Part shown: in pieces, positions 19,500 to 30,099 of the stretch
Position numbering within the stretch: position 1 is the stretch's first letter
Layout of the letters: the number at the start of each line of letters is the position of its first letter
Source: Protopterus annectens
Lineage: Eukaryota; Chordata; Ceratodontiformes; Protopteridae
Direction: 5' to 3'
Assembly: GCF_019279795.1 (NCBI RefSeq)
Contig: NC_056737.1
Coordinates: 1,196,393,146 to 1,196,457,145, forward strand
Length of the DNA stretch: 64,000 nt
Position numbers and translations under genes: made by a program
The notes under the pieces: generated by a model
Database searches by the model: none
What the model saw: only the letters and a program-made list of their open reading frames with translations
Told to the model about the DNA's origin: nothing

Positions 19500-22400
19500 G
19501 TCTCAGTAACTGCACAGATATAAGCATTCTCCATGGCTTTAAACCATGACTCAGTAACTGCACTGATATCTGCATTCTCCATGGCTTCAAACCATGTGTC
19601 AGTAACTGCACAGATATCTGCATTCTCCATGGCTTTAAACCATATCTCACTAACTGCACAGATATATGCATTCACCATGGCTTTAAAGTTAGTATCAGTA
19701 ACTGCACAGATATCTGCATTCACCATGGTTTTAAACCATGTCTCAGTATCTGCACAGATATCTGCATCCTCTATGGCTTTAAACCATGTCTCAGTAACTT
19801 CACAGATATCTTCATTCTCAATGGCTTCAAACCATGTCTCACTAACTGCACAGATATCTGCATTCACCATGGCTTTAAACCATGTCTCAGTAACTGCACA
19901 GATATCTGCATTCTCCATGGCTTTAAACCATGTCTCAGTAACTGCACAGATATCTGCATTCTCCATGGCTTTAAACCATGTCTCAGTAACTGCACAGATA
20001 TCTGCATTCTCCATGGCTTTAAACCATGTCTCAGTAACTGCACAGATATCTGCATTCTCCATGGCTTTAAACCATGCCTCAGTAATTGCACAGATATCTG
20101 CATTCTCAATGGCTTCAAACCATGTCTCAGTAACTGCACAGATATCTGCATTCTCCATGGCTTTAAACCATGTCTCAGTAACTACACAGATATCTGCATT
20201 CTCCATGGCTTTAAACCATGTCTCAGTAACTGCACAGATATCTGCATTCTCCATGGCTTTAAACCATGTCTCAGTAACTGCACAGATATCTGCATTCTCC
20301 ATGGCTTTAAACCATGTCTCAGTAACTGCACAGATATCTGCATTCTCCATGGCTTTAAACCTTGTCTCAGTAACTGCACAGATATCTGCATTCTCCATGG
20401 CTTTAAACCATGTCTCAGTAACTGCACATATATCTGCATTTTCCATGGCTTTAAACCATGTCTCAGTAACTGCACAGATATTTACATTATCAACGGCTTT
20501 AAACCATGTCTCAGTAACTGCACAGATATCTGCATTCTCCATGGCTTTAAACCATGTCTCAGTAACTGCACAGATATCTGCATTCTCCATGGCTTTAAAC
20601 CATGTCTCAGTAACTGCACAGATATCTGCATTCTCAATCGCTTTAGACCCATGTCTCTGTAACTGCACAGATATCTGCATTCTGCATGGCTTTAAACCAT
20701 GTCTCAGTAACTGCACAGATATCTGCATTCTCCATGGCTTTAAAACCATGTCTTAGTAACTGCACAGATATTTGCATTCTCCATGGCTTTAAACCATGTC
20801 TCAGTAACTGCACAGATATCTGCATTCTCCATGGCTTTAAACCATGTCTCAGTAACTGCACAGATATCTGCATTCTCCATGGCTTTAAACCATGTCTCAG
20901 TAACTGCACAGATATCTGCATTCTCCATGGCTTTAAACCATGTCTCAGTAACTGCACAGATATCTGCATTCTCCATGGCTTTAAACCATGTCTCAGTAAC
21001 TGCACAGATATCTGCATTCTCAATGGCTTTAAACCATGTCTCAGTAACTGCACAGATATCTGCATTCTCCATGGCTTTAAACCATGTCTCAGTAACTGCA
21101 CAGATATCTGCATTCTCCATGGCTTTAAACCATGTCTCAGTAACTGCACAGATATCTGCATTCTCCATGGCTTTAAACCATGTCTCAGTAACTGCACAGA
21201 TATCTGCATTCTCCATGGCTTTAAACCATGTCTCAGTAACTGCACAGATATCTGCATTCTCCATGGCTTTAAACCATGTCTCAGTAACTGCACAGATATC
21301 TGCATTCTCCATGGCTTTAAACCATGTCTCAGTAACTGCACAGATATCTGCATTCTCCATGGCTTTAAACCATGTCTCAGTAACTGCACAGATATCTGCA
21401 TTCTCCATGGCTTTAAACCATGTCTCAGTAACTGCACAGATATCTGCATTCTCCATGGCTTTAAACCATGTCTCAGTAACTGCACAGATATCTGCATTCT
21501 CCATGGCTTTAAACCATGTCTCAGTAACTGCACAGATATCTGCATTCTCAATGGCTTTAAACCATGTCTCAGTAACTGCACAGATATCTGCATTCTCCAT
21601 GGCTTTAAACCATGTCTCAGTAACTGCACAGATATCTGCATTCTCCATGGCTTTAAACCATGTCTCAGTAACTGCACAGATATCTGCATTCTCCATGGCT
21701 TTAAACCATGTCTCAGTAACTGCACAGATATCTGCATTCTCCATGGCTTTAAACCATGTCTCAGTAACTGCACAGATATCTGCATTCTCCATGGCTTTAA
21801 ACCATGTCTCAGTAACTGCACAGATATCTGCATTCTCCATGGCTTTAAACCATGTCTCAGTAACTGCACAGATATCTGCATTCTCCATGGCTTTAAACCA
21901 TGTCTCAGTAACTGCACAGATATCTGCATTCTCCATGGCTTTAAACCATGTCTCAGTAACTGCACAGATATCTGCATTCTCCATGGCTTTAAACCATGTC
22001 TCAGTAACTGCACAGATATCTGCATTCTCCATGGCTTTAAACCATGTCTCAGTAACTGCACAGATATCTGCATTCTCCATGGCTTTAAACCATGTCTCAG
22101 TAACTGCACAGATATCTGCATTCTCCATGGCTTTAAACCATGTCTCAGTAACTGCACAGATATCTGCATTCTCCATGGCTTTAAACCATGTCTCAGTAAC
22201 TGCACAGATATCTGCATTCTCCATGGCTTTAAACCATGTCTCAGTAACTGCACAGATATCTGCATTCTCCATGGCTTTAAACCATGTCTCAGTAACTGCA
22301 CAGATATCTGCATTCTCCATGGCTTTAAACCATGTCTCAGTAACTGCACAGATATCTGCATTCTCCATGGCTTTAAACCATGTCTCAGTAACTGCACAGA

Positions 22401-22725
22401 TATCTGCATTCTCCATGGCTTTAAACCATGTCTCAGTAACTGCACAGATATCTGCATTCTCCATGGCTTTAAACCATGTCTCAGTAACTGCACAGATATC
22501 TGCATTCTCCATGGCTTTAAACCATGTCTCAGTAACTGCACAGATATCTGCATTCTCCATGGCTTTAAACCATGTCTCAGTAACTGCACAAATATTTGCA
22601 TTCTCCATGGCTTTAAACCATGTCTCAGTAACTGCACAGATATCTGCATTCTCCATTGCTTTAAACCATGTCCCAGTATCTGCACCGATACCTGCATTTT
22701 CCATTGCTTTAAACCATGTCTCGGT
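19500..22725. repeat. 48-bp minisatellite block A4 (~67 copies)
   Basis: The left third is divergent, with variants such as TTCAAACC and AAAGTTAGT. From about 20,780 the units are near identical, with CTCAATGG variants at 21,021 and 21,549 (11 units apart). Single-base insertions near 20,645 and 20,735 shift the phase of the reading frames, which argues against coding constraint. Confidence 0.95.
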
Positions 22726-23266
22726 GGGTCTGTACTAGAACATCGAAGTCTCACAACTTTGAATGTTCTAATATTGACCGCTATTCAGTGACCGCTGAAA
22801 ATAGCGAAGCTGCGGAACACAGAATTTCTTCCTAGGTAAGAAATTTGTTTGGCCAGTCCTGTGGCTTTGCTAGGTTCAGCACTGTGATGGAAAGATAAAG
22901 GTCAGGATCAGATAAGTGTGTGATTGTGTGTACATGAGGGTTAGGGTGGGGTAGGTGAGTTAGGGTTATTGCGCGGGTGAGTTGAGTGTGTGATAGTGAC
23001 AGACTTTAGGGTTAGGCTTTGTGTTAAGGGAAGTGGATAGCTAGTGGTGTGTGTACAGTTTACTGTAGGGTTAGATGTAGAATTTTAGGTGTATGTGTGT
23101 GGATTGCTGTTTGTTTGATGTATTTGAGTTGTGTGTCAGTACAGCAAATTTTTTTCCTGTGAAAAAATTTGCTGTTCTGCATGATCGATATTGTCAGCAT
23201 TCGCTGAATACGGGTCGATATTAGAACATTCTATGTTTTAAAAAGTTGATGTTCTAATATAGACCG
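22726..23266. mobile_element. Spacer element S3 (541 bp, diverged)
   Basis: Same architecture as S1, but older. The left target copy is GTCTCGGT and the right is GTCTCAGT (23,267-23,274). It is longer than S1/S2 because it keeps about 24 more bases near the left arm (GACCGCTATTCAGTGACCGCTG), which makes its two inverted arms match better. Confidence 0.75.
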
Positions 23267-26200
23267 GTCTCAGTAACTGCACAGATATATGCATTCTCCA
23301 TGGCTTTAAACCATATCTTAGTAACTGTAAAGATATCTCCATTCTCCATGGCTTTAAAGCATCCACCAGTGACTGCACAGATATCTGCATTCTCCATGGC
23401 TTCAAACCATGTCTCAGTAACTGCACAAATATCTGCATTCTCCATAGCTTTAAACCATGTCTCAAAACTGTACAGCTATCTGCATTCTCCGTGGCATTAA
23501 ACCATGTCTCAGTAACTGCACCGATGTCTGCATTCTCCAAGGCTTTAAACCATGTTTCAGTAACTGCACATATACCTGCATTCTCCATGGCTTTAAACCT
23601 TGTCTCAGTAACTGCACAGATATCTGCATTCTCTATGGCTTTAAACCATGTCTCAGTAACTGCACATATATCTGCATCCTCAATGGCTGTAAATCATGTC
23701 TCAGTAACTGCACAGATATCTGCATTCTCCATGGCTTTAAAGTTAGTCTTAGTAACTGCACAGATATCTGCATTCTCCATGGCTTTAAAGTTAGTCTCAG
23801 TAACTGCACAGATATCTGCATTCTCCATGGCTTTAAACCATGTCTCAGTAACTGCACATATATCTGCAGCCTCAATGGCTGTAAACCATGTCTAGTAACT
23901 GTGTAGATATCTGCATTCACCATGTCTTTAAACCATGTCTCTGTAATTGCACAGATATCTGCATCCTCCATGGCATTAAACCATGTCTCAGTAACTGCAC
24001 AGATATCTGCATTCTCCATGGCTTTAAACTATGTCCCAGTAACTGCACAGATATCTTCATTCTCAAAGGCTTCAAACCATGTCTCAGAAACTGCACAGAT
24101 ATCTGCATTCTCCATGGCTTTAAACCATGTCTCAGTAACTGCACAGATATCTGCATCCTCCATGGCTTTAAACCATGTCTCAGTAACTGCACAGATATCT
24201 GCATTCTCAGTGGCTTTAAACCATGCCTCAGTAATTGCACAGATATCTGCATTCTCAATGGCTTGAAACCATGTCTCAGTAACTGCACAGATATCTGCAT
24301 GATCCATGGCTTTAACCCTTGTCTCAGTAACAGCAGATATATTTGCATACTCCATGGCTTTAAACCATATCTCAGTAACTGCACAGATATCTTCATTCTC
24401 AATGGCTTCAAACCATGTCTCATTAACTGCACAGATATCTGCATTCTCCATGGCTTTAAACCATGTCTCAGTAACTGCAGAGATATCTGCATTCTCCATG
24501 GCTTTAAACCATGTCTCAGTAACTGCACAGATATCTGCATTATCCATGGCTTTAAACCATGTCTCAGTAACTGCACAGATATATGCATTCTCCATGGCTT
24601 TAAACTATGTCCCAGTAACTGCACAGATATATTCATTCTCAAAGGCTTCAAACCATGTCTCAGTAACTGCACAGATATCTGCATTCTCCATGGCGTTAAA
24701 CCCTGTCTCAGCAACTGCGCAGATATCTGCATTAACCATGGCTTTAAACTATTTCTCAGTAACTGCACAGATATCTGCATTATCCTTGGCTTTAAACTAT
24801 GTCTCAGTAACTGCACAAATATTTGCATTCTCCATGGCTTTAAACCATGTCTCAGTAACTGCACAGATATCTGCATTCTCCATGGCTTTAAACCATGTCT
24901 CAGGAATTGCACATATATCTGCATTTTCCATGGCTTCAAACCATGTCTCAGTAACTGCACAGATATCTACATTCTCTATGGCTTTAAACCATGTCTCAGT
25001 AACTACACAGATATCTGCTTTCTCCATGGCTTTAAACCTTGTCTCAGTAACTGCAGAGATATTTGCATTCTCCATGGCTTTAAACCATTTCTCAGTAACT
25101 GCACAGATATCTGCATTCTCCTGGGCTTTAAACCATGTCTCAGTAACTGCTCAGATATCTGCATTATCAATGGCTTTAAACCATGTCTCAGTAACTGCAC
25201 AGATATCTGCATTCTCCATGGCATTAAACCATGTCTCAGGAACTGCACAGATAAATGCATCCTCCATGGCATTAAACCATGTCTCAGTAACTGCACAGAT
25301 ATCTGCATCCTCCATGGCTTTAAACCATGTCTCAGTAACTGCACAGATAGCTGCCTTTTCCATGGCTTTAAACCATGCCTCGGTAATTGCACAGATATCT
25401 GCATTCTCAATGGCTTCAAACCATGTCTAAGTAACTGCACAGATATCTGCATTCTCCATGGCTTTAAACTATGTCTCAGTAACTACACAAATATCTGCTT
25501 TCTCCATGGCTTTAAACCTTGTCTCAGTAACTGCACAGATATCTGCATTTTCCATGGGTTTAAACCATGTCTCAGTAACTGCACAGATATCTGCATTCTC
25601 CATGGCTTTAAACCATGTCTCAGTAACTGCACAGATATCTCCATTATAAATGGCTTTAAACCATGTCTCAGTAACTGCACATATATCTGTATTCTCAATG
25701 GCTTTAGACCCATGGCTTAGTAACTGCACAGATATCTGCATTCTCCATAGCTTTAAACCATGTCTCAGTAACTGCACAGATATTTGCATTCTCCATGGCT
25801 TTAAACCATGTCTCAGTAACTGCACAGATATTTGCATTCTCCATGGCTTTAAACCATGTCTCAGTAACTGCACAGATATCTGCTTTCTCCATTGCTTTAA
25901 GCCATGTCTCAGTAACTACACAAATATCTGCATTCTCCATGGCTTTAAAGTTAGTCTCAGTAACTGCACAAATATCTGCATTCTCCGTGGCTTTAAAGTT
26001 AGTCTCAGTAACTGCACAGATATCTGCATTCTCCATGGCTTTAAACTATGTCTCAGGAACTGCACATATATCTGCAGCCTCAATGGCTGTAAACCATGTC
26101 TCAGTAACTGTGTAGATATCTGCATCCTCCATGGCATTAAACCATGTCTCAGTAACTGCACAGATATATGCATTCTCCATGGCTTTAAACTATGTCCCAG

Positions 26201-26455
26201 TAACTGCACAGATATATTCATTCTCAAAGGCTTCAAACCATGTCTCAGTAACTGCACAGATATCTGCATTCTCCATGGCATTAAACTATGTCTCAACAAT
26301 TGCGCAGATATCTGCATTAACCATGGCTTTAAACTATTTCTCAGTAACTGCACAGATATCTGCATTCTCCTTGGCTGTAAACTATGTCTCAGCAACTGCA
26401 CAGTTATTTGCATTCTCCATGGCTTTAAACCATGTCTCAGTAACTGCACAGATAT
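23267..26455. repeat. 48-bp minisatellite block A5 (~66 copies, divergent)
   Basis: Units differ at many positions and recurring variants are interleaved (AAAGTTAGT, CTATGTCCCAG, TATTCATTCTCAAAGGCTTC). Groups of units recur, for example those near 24,020-24,090 and 24,590-24,660 and again near 26,170-26,240, suggesting several rounds of multi-unit duplication. It is interrupted at 26,455 in mid-unit by a small insertion. Confidence 0.95.
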
Positions 26456-26667
26456 AGCAATCAGAGGCAAACTTAGAATAGTGAAATGTAATAAATGATG
26501 CAAAAATAATAGCGTAATAACATTGAATTCACCGCTTTCGTCCGAAGACTTCATCAGAATGTAATCTTAGAATAGTGAAAATGAATAAATAAAAATGAAA
26601 AAAAAAAAAAATATAATAAATTTTAATATTCATCGCTTTCCTTCATCAGGTGTTTCTGGTTTTGTGT
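26456..26667 (-). mobile_element. Small insertion with two hammerhead-like motifs (retrozyme/PLE-like)
   Basis: An insertion of about 212 bases splits a satellite monomer, with about 8 monomer bases lost. It consists of two head-to-tail units about 94-101 bases apart. Each starts with CTTAGAATAGTGAAA and ends, read on the minus strand, with a CTGATGAAG...GAAAGCG motif. Unit one (26,525-26,557) reads CTGATGA, then a stem GTC-TTCG-GAC, then GAAA. Unit two (26,629-26,650) lacks the stem. Tandem hammerhead units are typical of Penelope terminal repeats and of small non-autonomous retrozymes. Confidence 0.55.
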
Positions 26668-26981
26668 CCATGGCTTTAAACCATGTCTCAGTAACTGCAC
26701 AGATATCTTCATTCTCCATGGCTTTTAAACAATGTCTCAGGAATTGCACATATATCTGCATTTTCCATGGCTTTAAACCATGTCTCAGTAACTGCACAGA
26801 TATCAGCATTCTCCATGGCTTTAAACCATGTCTCAGTAACTGCACAGCTATCTGCATTCTCCATGGATTTAAACCATGTCTCAGTAACTACACAGATATT
26901 TGCTTTCTCCATTGTTTTAAACCATGTCTCAGCAACTGCACCAATATCTGCATTCTCCATTGCTTTAAACCATGTCTCAGT
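26668..26981. repeat. 48-bp minisatellite block A5, right part (~6.5 copies)
   Basis: A continuation of A5 after the insertion. The last unit carries the CACC(A/G)ATA and CCATTGC markers seen just before every spacer copy. Confidence 0.93.
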
Positions 26982-27523
26982 GGGTCTATATTAGAACATT
27001 GAAGTTTCACAACTTCGAATATTCTAATATTGACCCCTATTCATCGAACTCTGAAAATAGTGAAGCTGTGAAACACAGAATTTCTTCCTAGGGAAGGAAT
27101 TTGGTTGGCTAATCCTGTGGCTTCGCTAGGTTCAGCACTGTAGTGGAAAGTTACGGGTCAGGATCAGGTAAGTGTGTGACTGTGTGGATGTGAGGGTTAG
27201 GGCGGGGTAGGTGAGTTAGGGTTAGGGCACGGGTGAGGTGAGTGTGCGATAGTGATAGACCTTAAGGTTAGGGTTTGGGTTAAGGGAAGTGGATAGCTAG
27301 TGGTGTGTGTACAGTTTAGTGTAGGGTTAGATGTAGGATTTTAGGTGTATGTGTGTGGATTGCTGTTTGTTTGGTGTGTTTGTGTTGTGTGCCAGAACAG
27401 CTAATTTTTTTCCCTGGGAAAAAATTTGCTGTTCTGCATTTTCGATGTTGTCAGCATTCGCTGAATAGGGGTCGATATTAGAACATTCCATGTTTTAAAA
27501 AGTCGATGTTCTAATATAGACCC
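26982..27523. mobile_element. Spacer element S4 (542 bp, diverged)
   Basis: The left end GGGTCTATATTAGAACATTG and the right end GATGTTCTAATATAGACCC pair as inverted repeats. The G-rich core holds GAGTTAGGGTTAGGGCACGGG (near 27,208-27,230). The right target copy is decayed (CCTCTCAGT). Like S3 it keeps the longer left arm. Confidence 0.72.
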
Positions 27524-28300
27524 CTCTCAGTAATTGTAACTGCACAGATATCTGCATTCTCAATGACTTTAGACCCATGTCTCAGTAACTGCACAGATAT
27601 CTGCATTCTCCATGGCTTTAAACCATGTCTCAGTAACTGCACCAATATCTGCATTCTCCATGGCTTCAAACCATGTCTCAGTAACTGCACAGATATCTGC
27701 ATTCTCCATGGCTTTAAACCATGTCTCATTACTGTACAGATATTTGCATTCTGCATGGCTTTAAACCATGTCTCAGTAACTGCACAGATATCTGCATTCT
27801 CCATGGCTGTAAACCATGTCTCAGTAACAGCACAGATATCTGCATCCTCCATGGCTTTAAACCATGTCTCAGTAACTGCACAGATAGCTGCATTCTCCAT
27901 GGCTTTAAACCATGTCTCAGTAACTGCACAGATATCTTCATTCTCAATGGCTGCAAACCATGTCTCAGTAACTGCACAGATATCTGCATGCTCCATGGTT
28001 TAAAGCTTGTCTCAGTAACTGCACAGATAGTTGCATTCTCCATGGCTTTAAACCATCTCTCAGTAACTGCACAGATAGCTGCATTCCTCATGGCTTTAAA
28101 CCATGTCTCAGTAACTGCACAGCTATTTTCATTCTCAATGGCTGCAAACCATGTCTCAGTAACTGCACAGATAGCTGCATCCTCCATGGCTTTAAAGCTT
28201 GTCTAAGTAACTGCACAGATATCTGCATTCTCCATGGCTTTAAACCATGTCTCAGTAACTGCCCAAATATCTGCATTCTCCATGACATTAAACCATGCAT
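27524..28300. repeat. 48-bp minisatellite block A6 (~16 copies), joined to CR1
   Basis: The last block, with divergent units. At its right end the monomers pass without a break into CR1 endonuclease sequence. Read on the minus strand, LSTRSLNKKLHSLQGLLSLEN is followed by the first units (MENADIWAVTETW). The order is exactly that of the CR1 endonuclease, so this end of the array is still anchored at its place of origin. Confidence 0.9.
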
Positions 28301-28510
28301 TCTCCAGGCTGAGGAGACCTTGCAGAGAGTGGAGTTTCTTGTTTAGACTTCTGGTACTGAGCAGTAACTCTTAAGATTTTCCTGGGATAGTTTTGCTACA
28401 TCAGTAGTTTTATCATGTTTGTAATGCTTAAAAATGGCAGCATAATGGTGGACAAGATTTTAGCCAGTATTCAAAATCCAGGAGGAGACAGGTGCAGACT
28501 ACGATCAGCT
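28301..28510 (-). mobile_element. CR1 fragment: ORF1/ORF2 junction and start of endonuclease
   Basis: Homologous to 11,641-11,830 of CR1 copy 1. The endonuclease N-terminus (CAGTACCAGAAGTCTAAAC on the minus strand, STRSLN) lies next to the array, and the end of ORF1 (GGAGACAGGTGCAGACTACG versus GGGTGACAGGTGCAAGCC) lies further right. It supplies the direct link between satellite and LINE. Confidence 0.75.
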
Positions 28511-29090
28511 GATGGCCCACACTTGAGAAGTGAGATAATAGTTGCAGTCCTCAGTTCTGATGGTACAAAGCCTCTTTTAAGGCTAAAGTCGAAAAGGGAT
28601 TCAAGTGATTTTTAATGGGTATGTTTCCAGCTATTTTGAGGGCATCTTTGGATATTGCCAGGGCCCGGTGAGGATGGGTTTATAGCCTCAGCTAGCACCT
28701 CCAGAACCTGCTCCCTGTTAAAAGTAGTGGGTTTATGCTTGTAGATATTTCCAGGGGGGCAGTGAGAATGTGGGGTGAAGTCTGAGCTGAATTTGTCAGC
28801 CCGCAATTTCACTATGTCATTCTGCTCAGAGAAGTTTGTAGTATTGACCACTGGTTTGGCACACTGATGTGGGGTTTTGGACATAGCTGTAGAATGCCTT
28901 GTTATTGTCTTTAGCCTGTGAGGCTATCTTGACCTCTTAACTGGCCTTGTTTGACTTAATTATTCCTCTTTCTTTCCTGTTTAATTGGAGAGCTCCTATC
29001 ATTATCCGAGTTGCTTTTCCTGATCCCAGCCTTGACTTTTTTCCCTTTGTTATATACCCTATTAAGGTTAGAATTTCACCAGTGTTGTTG
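28511..29090 (-). mobile_element. CR1 fragment: linker and start of RT
   Basis: A minus-strand CR1 piece. The linker reads LRADKFSSDFTPHSHCPP and LAEAINPSSPGPGN (28,612-28,860), the region just before RT, and it ends in decayed RT1 at 28,520. It lies in the wrong order relative to the piece at 28,301-28,510, so it is another copy or a rearranged one. Confidence 0.65.
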
Positions 29091-29222
29091 GTTTTTAGGG
29101 TTTGTTTGGGCTTACTTCTAGTAGGTCATTTTAAGCTTAGGCAATTTCTCTTTGAAAGGTGAGAATCAAATTCTGTACCTCGTAATTCCGAGATAAACAT
29201 CTCAACCATTATACCAGTCCCC
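29091..29222 (-). mobile_element. tRNA-derived SINE, CR1-tailed family (truncated)
   Basis: On the minus strand a tRNA-like head (ACTGGTATAATGGTTGAGAT, then AATTTGATTCTC as a decayed B box) is followed by GCCTAAGCTTAAAATGACCT. This matches the SINE at 29,829. It interrupts the CR1 pieces and so is younger than they are. Confidence 0.55.
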
Positions 29223-29560
29223 CAACTCAATTGTTGAGGATATTTTTTGTTTGTGCATTGACTGGGAGGTGTTTGTGATTTAGAGAGATCACATTTAAGA
29301 TCCTCAGCTATGTGGATCTATGTTCTTCTTCTGTACTATGTGAGGTAGGTGTAATGTGTGTGTTACTGACACCGTGTTTGTTATTATAAGTGCTTGCATA
29401 TGAAAGCCTTGCCTCCAGTAACTGTATCTTTCACATAGTGAATCAGATTAAGAATTAATAGTCAGTAAACGTAAGACAATTGCTACATTACCTCAGGACA
29501 CCCATATCCACCATGATGGCTGTGAAGATAACAGAGAAGTGCATGTTAATGACTGAATCC
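29223..29560 (-). mobile_element. CR1 ORF1 fragment (zinc-finger region), decayed
   Basis: The sequence around 29,415-29,515 (GCCTTGCCTCCAGTAACTG, and ATTGCTACATTACCTCAGG) matches the zinc-finger part of ORF1 in CR1 copies 1 and 2 on the minus strand. No open frame remains. Confidence 0.5.
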
Positions 29561-29828
29561 TTATTTCATATTCTATAAGGGGATGGTATAACAGAGATTG
29601 ACAGCTGGCTAGCTTGGTTGCTGTAAGAGTGTAGACTACAATGTGAGCTATCTAGGACCAGACGCATGCTGGAGTGCTCTTCATTGCATAAAATAGTTGC
29701 TGTTCATGCAACTAAGGAGAATGGAAATGTTTGTGTGCCCCTGCACATGTATAGGGCATTACTAACCACTGCTGCACAATGGAAAGCACTGTGTAAATGC
29801 AGAAAACTAATAGAGGCAGAGAAACCGA
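29561..29828. other. No feature recognised
   Basis: A short non-coding stretch between the CR1 remnant and a SINE. Nothing was recognised. Confidence 0.3.
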
Positions 29829-29990
29829 GGGATGGTGGCCTAATGGTTAACGTGTTTGCCTTACAAACACAAGGTGCAGGGTTTGAGTCTCACAAGGGAT
29901 AATTTGCTAGGCTTAAAATGGCTTGCAAGGGCAATTAGCTTAGTACTAATTTATGATCCTATGAACCTGACTAAATAAAGCAAATAGCCA
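29829..29990 (+). mobile_element. tRNA-derived SINE with CR1-like 3' tail
   Basis: The tRNA-like head GATGGTGGCCTAATGGTTAA carries an A box, and GGGTTTGAGTCTC is a B-box-like sequence. The body and tail read GCTAGGCTTAAAATGGC...AATTAGCTTAGTAC..ATCCTATGAACC. The tail matches the 3' UTR and the TATGAACC repeats of CR1 copy 1 (8,786-8,860 on the minus strand), so this SINE would be mobilised by the CR1 machinery. Two more copies lie at 29,091 and 43,690. Confidence 0.65.
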
Positions 29991-30099
29991 TATGACCAAT
30001 TGAACAGACTTAACACCTAGCTTTGTGATCCCCAGCACAAAAAGACCAGACCACTAGTTCCAGTACCAACATGTACTATTTTAAACAGAAGTGAAAACA

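Noticed and set aside
7345-28300. CRISPR-like array
   Set aside because: There are no unique spacers between repeats: the 48-bp units are directly abutted and the separating elements are identical transposon copies. The rest of the window is vertebrate-like.
29829-29900. Functional tRNA gene
   Set aside because: A and B boxes are present but the acceptor stem does not pair, and a SINE body with a LINE-like tail follows. The same reasoning applies at 31,815, 42,182, 43,690 and 45,546.
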